In this document: positions 1 to 5,370 of the stretch, piece after piece
How the letters are laid out: each line of letters opens with the position of its first letter
How positions within the stretch are numbered: position 1 is the first letter of the stretch
From: an uncultured Oscillospiraceae bacterium
Lineage (GTDB): Bacteria; Bacillota; Clostridia; Oscillospirales; Acutalibacteraceae
DNA length: 5,370 bases
Direction of reading: 5' to 3'
Assembly (NCBI GenBank): GCA_902496265.1
Contig: CABVAD010000086.1
Coordinates: 1 to 5,370 of the forward strand
Position numbers and translations under genes: made by a program
Notes under the pieces: generated by a model
What the model saw: the letters and a program-made list of their open reading frames with translations, nothing else
What the model was told of the DNA's origin: nothing
Databases searched by the model: none

Positions 1-48
1 AGGTCTTTATGAGAAATTGCCGTTAATTCTCCGACAAACCAAACAAAA
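1..48. other. Non-coding tail downstream of ktrA; nothing supportable
   Basis: Forty-eight bases after the ktrA stop at the window edge. The minus strand is T-rich at first, then reads CGGAGAATTAACGG. GAGAA/TTCTC (11-15 and 27-31) gives only a 5-bp stem with no following U run, so no terminator is called. The GGAG could be a ribosome site for a further gene to the left, but no start codon stands at a suitable distance within view. Whether the operon ends here cannot be decided. Confidence 0.5.
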
Positions 49-690
49 TTATTTTAAAGCGCGGCGAACATTTCTTATATGCCCTAACACAAGCAAATGC
101 TCCGTCTTGGTGAACATATAATCGGGGCTTATCGGCATAACCTTGCCGTCCTTTTTAACGGCGATTATATTAAGCTCGTACCTGTTTCTGAAATTAAGGT
201 CGGTAACCGTTTTGCCTATCCACTTATCAAGCGGCTCAATTTCAAAAATAGAGTATTCGGCGGAAATGTTTATACAGTCGAATATGTTTTCCGCGCTCTC
301 AAGTCCCGCTATACGGCTTGCCACATCGCGTTCGGGATAGATAACCCTGTCCGCCCCGTTGCGGAGGAGGAATTTCTCCTCGATATCGCGGTTTGCCGCG
401 CTGTAAACCTTTTTCGCGCCGAGCTCTTTGAGCAAATCGGTAACCTCAAGACAGGCCTGAAAATAATCCTCAATGCATACAAAGCAGGCGTCAAACTCCT
501 CGACGCCGAAGGTTTTAAGCACCTCAATCTTAGTGCAGTCGCAAACCCTGGCGCTTACGACCATAGACATTATATCCTCCATTTTTTCCGCTTTTATATC
601 AGCCGCCATTATTTCGCACCCGTTCTTTGAAAGCTCGTTGCAAAGATGATGGCCGAGCGACCCCATACCTATTATAAGAAAGGATTTCAT
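49..690 (-). CDS. ktrA: KtrA/TrkA-family potassium uptake regulatory subunit (RCK)
   Basis: Cytosolic peripheral protein that forms an octameric ring under KtrB and gates K+ flow in response to ATP/ADP or NAD(H). The 213-residue length fits KtrA, with one RCK unit, rather than the roughly 450-residue duplicated TrkA of Proteobacteria. The RCK_N Rossmann fold opens with GMGSLG (8-13), the acidic residue that binds the ribose closes the second strand (D31), and GADRVIYPERDVASRIA (112-128) is the characteristic end of this domain. The RCK_C domain covers about 137-213, with a typical core at NIIAVKKDGK (174-183). The ATG start is preceded by GGGAG at 8 bases; stop is TAA. It lies 47 bases after ktrB with no terminator between, so the two are very likely co-transcribed and co-assembled. 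The spacer contains only a 6-base direct repeat. R168 and N174 in RCK_C sit at a spacing like that of residues reported to contact cyclic di-AMP in Staphylococcus KtrA, so control by that nucleotide is possible but inferred. Confidence 0.95.
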   Translation of the reverse strand: MKSFLIIGMGSLGHHLCNELSKNGCEIMAADIKAEKMEDIMSMVVSARVCDCTKIEVLKTFGVEEFDACFVCIEDYFQACLEVTDLLKELGAKKVYSAANRDIEEKFLLRNGADRVIYPERDVASRIAGLESAENIFDCINISAEYSIFEIEPLDKWIGKTVTDLNFRNRYELNIIAVKKDGKVMPISPDYMFTKTEHLLVLGHIRNVRRALK

Positions 691-737
691 TTTATTATCT
701 CCCTTGAAAAATTCAGACTGACGAGACTCGAAGCAGA

Positions 738-2075
738 CTAACCTACCGTAACCGCTTCCTCAGGATAGGAAACAGGCGGCTTTTTGCGCTCAAACAGGGA
801 TACCGCAAAGGATATACTGCCGACCCGTCCGCAATACATAAGAAATATTATAACTAATTTTGATAACAAATTCAAGTCCCTTGTTATACCCGTTGTCATT
901 CCGACGGTGCTTATTGCCGACGTGGTTTCAAAGACAGCCTCGGTGATGCTGAAGCCCTGCGAAGCACAGAGTACCGTAGCTCCGAAAAGCAGGAGCAAAA
1001 GATTAGTCGATATTATAATCACAGATTTTCTGAGTACGTCGTCCCTTATGCGCCTTTTATAAAAATGAATATTATCCTGACCGCGCATTCCCGCTATAAG
1101 GAAAATGATAATAACCGCGACGGTCGTGGTTTTAACGCCGCCCGCGGTAGAGCCCGACGAGCCGCCTATAAACATCAGAATGATGGTTATAAGCTTTGAA
1201 GCGGGGGTAAGCGCCGCGGTGTCCACCGTGTTAAAGCCCGCGGTTCTCGCGGTGACAGAGCCGAAAAGGGCTATCCAGATTTCCTCGCTTACCGGCTTAT
1301 CCCGCCCCGTGTTATTATGCTCGAATACAAAAAGCAGTAACGCTCCCGCAAAAATCAGAACAGCGGTTACGGTAAGCACCGTTTTTGTATGCAGCGAAAA
1401 CCTTTTAAACTTAAAACGGCAGGCGGTAATATCGTCCCAGACAAGAAAGCCTATACCTCCGATTATAATAAGGGTTATCAGTACGGAGTTTACCAAAATA
1501 TTATCGGAAAGCGAGGTAAACGAGGAGTATTCCCCCGCATCGCCCATAAGGTCGAAGCCCGCGTTGCAAAAGGCGGAAATCGCGTGAAAAAAACCGTAAT
1601 ACACGCCCTTGAAAAAGCCGAACTCAGGCTGCCTTATAAAATGCAGAGCTAAAAGGATTCCTCCCGCGCTCTCAAAGACAATAGTGCCCGTTACAATCTT
1701 TTTAACGAGCCTTGAAAAATCGCCCATATGGGTGGTGTTTATGCTTTCCGCCATTACAGCCCTTTCCCTGAGACTTGCCTTTTTGCTTATAATTCTGAAA
1801 AAGAATATTGCAATAGTCATAAATCCGAGACCGCCGATTTGTATAAGCGCGATAATAACCAGCTGACCGAAGAGCGACCAGTAGGTTGCGGTATCCTGCA
1901 AAACAAGACCCGTAACGCAGGAAGCCGAGGTTGCGGTAAAAAGCGCGGTTACAGGTCCGGCACAGACCCCCGAGCGAGTGGCACAGGGCAGCATAAGCAG
2001 GAGCGTCCCGAGCATTATCATAACAAAGTATCCAAGGGTAATTACACGGATATGAGAAAGCCTACGGTGTTTCAT
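738..2075 (-). CDS. ktrB: KtrB/TrkH-family potassium uptake channel subunit
   Basis: Integral membrane subunit that passes K+ (often with Na+ dependence) in the Ktr system, 445 residues from the ATG, a typical KtrB length. In residue numbers from that ATG, the fourfold M1-P-M2 plan is visible through its four pore loops, each keeping the filter glycine: TATSASCVTGL (about 47-57), ISAFCNAGFDL (166-176), VTARTAGFNT (274-283) and SAISTVGMTTG (386-396). The intramembrane gating loop that follows the third repeat, GGSSGSTAGGVKTTT (304-318), is strongly KtrB-like. The last membrane helix carries the conserved arginine in YCGRVGS (R417). The basic N-terminus (KHRRLSHIR) faces the cytosol by the positive-inside rule, and there is no cleavable signal peptide. 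Stop is TAG. ktrA follows after 47 bases, giving the expected channel-gate pair in the order B then A. TrkH is the alternative label, but the small size and the single-Rossmann partner favour Ktr. Confidence 0.94.
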   Translation of the reverse strand: MKHRRLSHIRVITLGYFVMIMLGTLLLMLPCATRSGVCAGPVTALFTATSASCVTGLVLQDTATYWSLFGQLVIIALIQIGGLGFMTIAIFFFRIISKKASLRERAVMAESINTTHMGDFSRLVKKIVTGTIVFESAGGILLALHFIRQPEFGFFKGVYYGFFHAISAFCNAGFDLMGDAGEYSSFTSLSDNILVNSVLITLIIIGGIGFLVWDDITACRFKFKRFSLHTKTVLTVTAVLIFAGALLLFVFEHNNTGRDKPVSEEIWIALFGSVTARTAGFNTVDTAALTPASKLITIILMFIGGSSGSTAGGVKTTTVAVIIIFLIAGMRGQDNIHFYKRRIRDDVLRKSVIIISTNLLLLLFGATVLCASQGFSITEAVFETTSAISTVGMTTGITRDLNLLSKLVIIFLMYCGRVGSISFAVSLFERKKPPVSYPEEAVTVG

Positions 2076-2081
2076 CAAATG

Positions 2082-2086
2082 CCTCC
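2082..2086 (-). promoter_or_regulatory. Ribosome binding site of ktrB, favouring the ATG at 2075
   Basis: GGAGG on the minus strand. The open frame contains TTG (2078-2076) directly followed by ATG (2075-2073). The spacing is 3 bases to TTG and 6 bases to ATG, so ATG is the better start. Confidence 0.8.
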
Positions 2087-2088
2087 GA

Positions 2089-2108
2089 ACAGAGAAAATT
2101 TACTCTGT
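2089..2108 (-). promoter_or_regulatory. Perfect 6-8-6 inverted repeat abutting the ktrB ribosome site
   Basis: The minus strand reads ACAGAG, eight bases (TAAATTTT), then CTCTGT: a perfect 6-bp inverted repeat with an AT-rich centre. Its promoter-distal arm ends two bases before the GGAGG of ktrB. As DNA it has the shape of an operator for a dimeric regulator; as RNA it would fold next to the Shine-Dalgarno site and could affect ktrB translation. A 6-bp stem with an A/T-rich loop is modest, so chance is possible. No regulator gene is in the window. Confidence 0.4.
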
Positions 2109-2115
2109 AATTAAG

Positions 2116-2136
2116 CCCTCCCGCTTCGCGGAAGGG
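2116..2136 (-). other. GC-rich intergenic hairpin between the Na/Pi gene and ktrB
   Basis: On the minus (transcribed) strand, arms CCCTTCCGC (2136-2128) and GCGGGAGGG (2124-2116) pair over 9 bp, with one G-U wobble and a 3-base GAA loop. It starts 11 bases after the symporter stop codon. What follows is CTTAATTAC, not a run of U, so it does not look like a standard intrinsic terminator in either direction. It could be an RNA-processing or 3'-end stability hairpin, a partial attenuator, or a copy of a dispersed REP-like repeat. The pairing is seen directly; the function is unknown. Confidence 0.6.
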
Positions 2137-2146
2137 GCGAATGAAT

Positions 2147-3907
2147 TTATACGTTTAGGTTATATTTTTCGCTGTACATATTAAAGTCGTCTACAAAGGC
2201 GCCGTTTAAGGAATTTTTGAGCTTATGCAGATACTTGTGGGTATCGAGCATATCTGTCGGCAGCTGCATTGTATAAACCGCTATGTTCGAGCAATGGTCG
2301 GAAACGCGCTCGTAATTTGTGAGCAAATCGGTAAATACAAAGCCCAGCTCAATGGTACATTCTCCGTTTTGCAGACGGTTGATATGGCGTGCCTTAAGCT
2401 CCTTGTTAAGCTTATCAATAACCTGCTCGAGCGGCTCAACATGGGACGCCTGCTCTATGTCGTCATTAACAAACGAATCGATTGTCATATTAAGTATTTC
2501 GGTCACGGCGGCGGTGATTATACCGATTTCATTCATCGCGTCCTTGGAGAAATGAATGTTTTTGTCGTGCATTTCCTCGGCTACCTTGCAGATATTGAGC
2601 GCGTGGTCGCCTATACGCTCAAAATCGCCTATACTGTGCAGCATCCGCGCTATGCTGTGTGAGGTATTTTCGGACTGCTCATTATTGCTTAAGCGGACAA
2701 GATAAGTACCTAATTTATCCTCGTATTTATCGATAAGCTCCTCGTTTTCACGGATAAACTGCACGGTTTGAGCGTCATATTTTGAAATGACCGAGATTGA
2801 TTTTAAAAGGGACTCCCTCGCGTGCTCCGCCATTTCCGCGGTAAGCCTGTGGCACTCCGAAACCGCAAGCGCCGTATTGTTAAACAAACGCTCGTCCAAA
2901 AAAACGGTATGAGTCTTACCGTCGTTTTTCTTGACGGTAAGCTCGCAAAGACGGATTACCGCCTTTCTGAACGGAACGAGAATAATTGTGTTCACGAAAT
3001 TAAAGAGGGTGTGAATCATAGCGACGCCTATCATCGAAACAGGCTCTTTAATAAACGCCACCCCTGCAAATTCCGCGACATAAAGAAGTATCAGGCAGAG
3101 CACCGAGCCTATCACATTGACGTAAATATGCATTGCGACCACCCGCTTGGCGTTCTTATTTGTGCCGAAGCTTGAGATAAGCGCCGTGATACAGGTGCCG
3201 ATATTAGCGCCCAGCACCAGCGGTATCGCCATTTCGTAGGTGATGCTTCCCGTAAGTGCTAACGCCTGAACAATACCGATTGTCGCCGCGGAGGACTGGA
3301 TAATCCCCGTGAAAAGCATTGATATAAGAAGCGCCACAAAGGGACTGCTGAAAGCGAAGAGCAGGTTTTTAAAGCCCTCCATTTCCTGAATCGAGCTCAT
3401 TGAACTGCTCATAAAGTCCATTCCCGTCATAAGCACGGCGAAGCCTATAAGGATAAGTCCGATATTCTTCTTTTTGTCCTGCTTTGACACCATTCGAAGC
3501 AGTATTCCCACAAAGGCGAGAATCGGCGCGAAGGTCATAGGCTTTAATATTGTCAGGAAGAAGTTGTCGCCGCTTATTCCCGTAAGGCTTAAAAGCCAGG
3601 CGGTAAGGGTTGTTCCGACATTTGAGCCCATTATTATTCCGAATGTATCGCAGAAGTTTACAATACCGGAGTTTACCAGTCCTACAAGCATTACCGTCAT
3701 AGCCGAGGAGGACTGTATTGCAATGGTTATTCCCGCGCCCAGAAAAAAGCTTAAAAACTGGTTTTTGGTAACCTTTTTAAGGGTTTTTTCAAGCGCCCCG
3801 CCCGCGACGTTTTCAAGTCCGTCCGACAGGGTCGACATTCCGTAAAGGAAAAAGGCAAGACCGCCTAACAGCTCGGCTGTCATTAATAATATCTGGGTTG
3901 AAGTCAT
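2147..3907 (-). CDS. Na+/phosphate symporter with C-terminal PhoU-like domain
   Basis: Inner-membrane sodium-coupled inorganic phosphate transporter of the PNaS / NptA-YjbB family (bacterial type II Na/Pi cotransporter), 586 residues, complete. The N-terminal half (about 1-320) is hydrophobic, with roughly eight to nine membrane segments, and shows the family's inverted duplication: QSSSAMT (65-71) paired with QSSAAT (204-209), each followed by a glycine motif, GSNVGTT (94-100) and GANIGTC (233-239). The QSS repeats form the substrate/Na+ site in this family. The soluble C-terminal part (about 340-570) is a helical PhoU-like domain with the two signature repeats FERIGDHALNI (429-439) and YERVSDHCSNI (532-542). 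The ATG start is set by a GAGG site 7 bases upstream; stop is TAA. It lies 33 bases after glyQS with no convincing terminator between them, so co-transcription is likely. Some family members, such as YjbB, mainly export phosphate, so the direction of transport is not settled by sequence. Adjacent ktrBA suggests a role in ion balance. Confidence 0.93.
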   Translation of the reverse strand: MTSTQILLMTAELLGGLAFFLYGMSTLSDGLENVAGGALEKTLKKVTKNQFLSFFLGAGITIAIQSSSAMTVMLVGLVNSGIVNFCDTFGIIMGSNVGTTLTAWLLSLTGISGDNFFLTILKPMTFAPILAFVGILLRMVSKQDKKKNIGLILIGFAVLMTGMDFMSSSMSSIQEMEGFKNLLFAFSSPFVALLISMLFTGIIQSSAATIGIVQALALTGSITYEMAIPLVLGANIGTCITALISSFGTNKNAKRVVAMHIYVNVIGSVLCLILLYVAEFAGVAFIKEPVSMIGVAMIHTLFNFVNTIILVPFRKAVIRLCELTVKKNDGKTHTVFLDERLFNNTALAVSECHRLTAEMAEHARESLLKSISVISKYDAQTVQFIRENEELIDKYEDKLGTYLVRLSNNEQSENTSHSIARMLHSIGDFERIGDHALNICKVAEEMHDKNIHFSKDAMNEIGIITAAVTEILNMTIDSFVNDDIEQASHVEPLEQVIDKLNKELKARHINRLQNGECTIELGFVFTDLLTNYERVSDHCSNIAVYTMQLPTDMLDTHKYLHKLKNSLNGAFVDDFNMYSEKYNLNV

Positions 3908-3940
3908 TTTATTACCTCTTTAAAGGCTGCCGCCCTGATT

Positions 3941-5332
3941 TTAAAATTTAACGGTGTTTGCTATATAAGACTTAAGCTCTTCTATGGGAATACGCTTCTG
4001 CTCCATTGTGTCGCGGTCGCGCACGGTCACGCAGTTATCCTCAAGCGAGTCGAAGTCGTAGGTAATACAAATCGGCGTTCCGATTTCGTCCTGACGGCGG
4101 TAACGCTTGCCTATCGAGCCCGCGTCGTCGAAATCCACCATAAAGTCTTGACTCAAATCACTGAAAATCTCGGTAGCCTTTTCCGACAGCTTCTTTGAAA
4201 GGGGCAGAACCGCCGCCTTGAAGGGAGCGAGCGCGGGGTGCAGACGAAGCACCACGCGGGTATCGCCCTTTTCGTCGGTTTCCTCGTCGTAGGCGTCGCA
4301 CAGGAACGCGAGCAGTACGCGGTCGGCGCCTAATGACGGCTCTATTACATAAGGAATGTATTTTTCGCCCGTCTCAGGGTCAAAATATTCCATAGGCTGA
4401 CCCGAATGATTGGCGTGCTGGGTCAAATCGTAATCTGTACGGTCGGCAACGCCCCATAATTCGCCCCAGCCGAACGGGAAGAGGAACTCAAAGTCGGTAG
4501 TAGCCTTAGAGTAGAAGCAAAGCTCATCCTTGTCGTGGTCGCGGAGTCTTAAATGCTCCTCGTTCATTCCGAGGTCCAAAAGCCACTTCTTGCAGAAGCC
4601 GCGCCAGTACTCAAACCAGTAAAGGTCGGTGCCCGGCTTGCAGAAGAACTCAAGCTCCATCTGCTCGAACTCGCGTATTCTGAATATAAAGTTACCGGGG
4701 GTAATCTCGTTGCGGAAGGATTTTCCTATCTGAGCCACGCCGAACGGAATCTTCTTGCGGGTTGTGCGGGCGATATTTTTGAAGTTTACGAAAATACCCT
4801 GCGCAGTCTCGGGGCGGAGATAAAGGGTCGAGGAGCTGTCCTCGGTAACGCCCTGAAAGGTCTTGAACATAAGGTTAAACTTTCTTATGTCGGTAAAATC
4901 GCGGGAGCCGCAGTTAGGACAGGCGATACCCTTATCCTTAATGTACTGCATCATTTCCTCGTCGCTCATAGCGGCGGGATTATCCGAAAGTCCGTTTTCG
5001 GCGACATAGTCCTCTATAAGCTTATCGGCTCTGTGCCTTGTCTTGCAGGAGCGGCAGTCCATAAGCGGGTCGGAAAAGCCGCCCAAGTGACCCGAAGCCA
5101 CCCAGGTCTCGGGGTTCATTAAAATCGCGCTGTCAAGTCCGACGTTATAGGGCGACTCCTGAACAAACTTTTTAAGCCACGCCTTTTTTATGTTATTCTT
5201 AAACTCAACGCCCAACGGGCCGTAATCCCAAGAGTTTGCAAGACCGCCGTAAATTTCGCTTCCGGGGTATACAAAACCTCTGCCTTTCGCAAGGGCGACT
5301 ATCGTATCCATACTTTTTTTTGAGTTATCCAA
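3941..5332 (-). CDS. glyQS: Glycine--tRNA ligase, single-chain (alpha2) type
   Basis: Cytosolic class II aminoacyl-tRNA synthetase that charges tRNA-Gly with glycine using ATP. The 463-residue product is complete and matches the usual length of the homodimeric bacterial/eukaryotic-type GlyRS (also called glyS), not the split GlyQ/GlyS tetramer. Visible in order: the N-terminal catalytic start GRGFVYPGSEIYGG (about 17-30) with motif 1 nearby; an insertion carrying two CxxC pairs (C93/C96 and C138/C141), a likely zinc knuckle; RPETAQGIFVNFKN (173-186); motif 2 FRNE (206-209) followed by FRIREFEQMELEFF; motif 3 EPSLGADR (331-338); and a C-terminal anticodon-binding domain from about 358, including GSIGKRYRRQDEIGTP (405-420). 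The start is TTG at 5332-5330, chosen because an AGGAGG site lies 9 bases upstream; the next Met (residue 8) is poorly placed for that site. Stop is TAA. It is the first gene of the co-directional cluster. No T-box leader is visible, but only 38 upstream bases are present. Confidence 0.97.
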   Translation of the reverse strand: MDNSKKSMDTIVALAKGRGFVYPGSEIYGGLANSWDYGPLGVEFKNNIKKAWLKKFVQESPYNVGLDSAILMNPETWVASGHLGGFSDPLMDCRSCKTRHRADKLIEDYVAENGLSDNPAAMSDEEMMQYIKDKGIACPNCGSRDFTDIRKFNLMFKTFQGVTEDSSSTLYLRPETAQGIFVNFKNIARTTRKKIPFGVAQIGKSFRNEITPGNFIFRIREFEQMELEFFCKPGTDLYWFEYWRGFCKKWLLDLGMNEEHLRLRDHDKDELCFYSKATTDFEFLFPFGWGELWGVADRTDYDLTQHANHSGQPMEYFDPETGEKYIPYVIEPSLGADRVLLAFLCDAYDEETDEKGDTRVVLRLHPALAPFKAAVLPLSKKLSEKATEIFSDLSQDFMVDFDDAGSIGKRYRRQDEIGTPICITYDFDSLEDNCVTVRDRDTMEQKRIPIEELKSYIANTVKF

Positions 5333-5341
5333 AATCTTCTT

Positions 5342-5347
5342 CCTCCT
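5342..5347 (-). promoter_or_regulatory. Ribosome binding site of glyQS supporting a TTG start
   Basis: The minus strand reads AGGAGG here, a near-perfect Shine-Dalgarno core, 9 bases before the TTG at 5332-5330. The first in-frame ATG lies 21 bases further on, which would leave a 30-base gap. The site therefore decides in favour of TTG. Confidence 0.85.
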
Positions 5348-5370
5348 GAAACCTAAATTCCTACAAATAA

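Noticed and set aside
97..630. Plus-strand open frame of 177 codons opposite ktrA
   Set aside because: It is fully antisense to a clear RCK protein, has no good ribosome site that I can see, and its product has no recognisable motif. It is a shadow of ktrA codon bias.
714..739. Direct repeat CAGACT at 714-719 and 734-739 in the ktrB-ktrA spacer
   Set aside because: Two 6-base copies 20 bases apart are easily due to chance, and one overlaps the ktrB stop codon. No function is suggested.
2146..2151. TATAAA on the minus strand overlapping the symporter stop, as a -10 box for ktrB
   Set aside because: The hexamer 17 bases upstream (CAGCGA) does not resemble a -35 box, and there is no extended -10. 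An internal promoter here would be guesswork.
3924..3935. Short GGC/GCC palindrome in the glyQS-symporter gap as a terminator
   Set aside because: The stem is only about 3 bp and no U run follows, so it is too weak to call.
4553..5122. Plus-strand open frame of 189 codons opposite glyQS
   Set aside because: It lies wholly within the antisense of conserved GlyRS motifs, and its product resembles no family I know. It is a shadow frame.
5333..5370. T-box riboswitch ahead of glyQS
   Set aside because: The 38 visible bases contain no T-box core or terminator/antiterminator; any such element would lie outside the window.

Overview
The window holds four complete genes, all on the minus strand and in the same order of transcription: glycyl-tRNA synthetase (glyQS, 5332-3941), a Na+/phosphate symporter with a PhoU-like tail (3907-2147), the potassium-translocating subunit KtrB (2075-738) and its cytosolic nucleotide-binding gate KtrA (690-49). 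Gaps are 33, 71 and 47 bases. No clear intrinsic terminator is visible between them, so a single polycistronic unit is plausible, though not proven. About 94% of the window is coding and no gene-free stretch exceeds 300 bases.

The host looks like an anaerobic Clostridia-type Firmicute, perhaps Oscillospiraceae/Ruminococcaceae. The reasons are the single-chain 463-residue GlyRS (the same length as the Staphylococcus enzyme), strong GGAGG-type ribosome sites, use of a TTG start, the KtrAB rather than proteobacterial TrkAH architecture, and a mid-range base composition. Family-level placement is an inference from style, not a match.

Reading in the direction of transcription (right to left): glyQS begins 38 bases from the right edge with an AGGAGG site that supports a TTG start. 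The symporter follows after a short linker. The gap between the symporter and ktrB is the only structured intergenic region. It holds a GC-rich 9-bp hairpin and then a perfect 6-8-6 inverted repeat that ends two bases before the ktrB ribosome site. ktrB and ktrA then form the usual bicistronic potassium uptake pair. The last 48 bases (1-48) hold no gene or terminator that I can support.

Functionally the three transport genes pair uptake of the main intracellular cation (K+) with uptake of phosphate; both are commonly driven or assisted by Na+. GlyRS is housekeeping and its presence upstream may simply reflect gene packing. I see no mobile element, CRISPR array, RNA gene or clearly novel system. 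The most interesting item is the double-hairpin spacer in front of ktrB.
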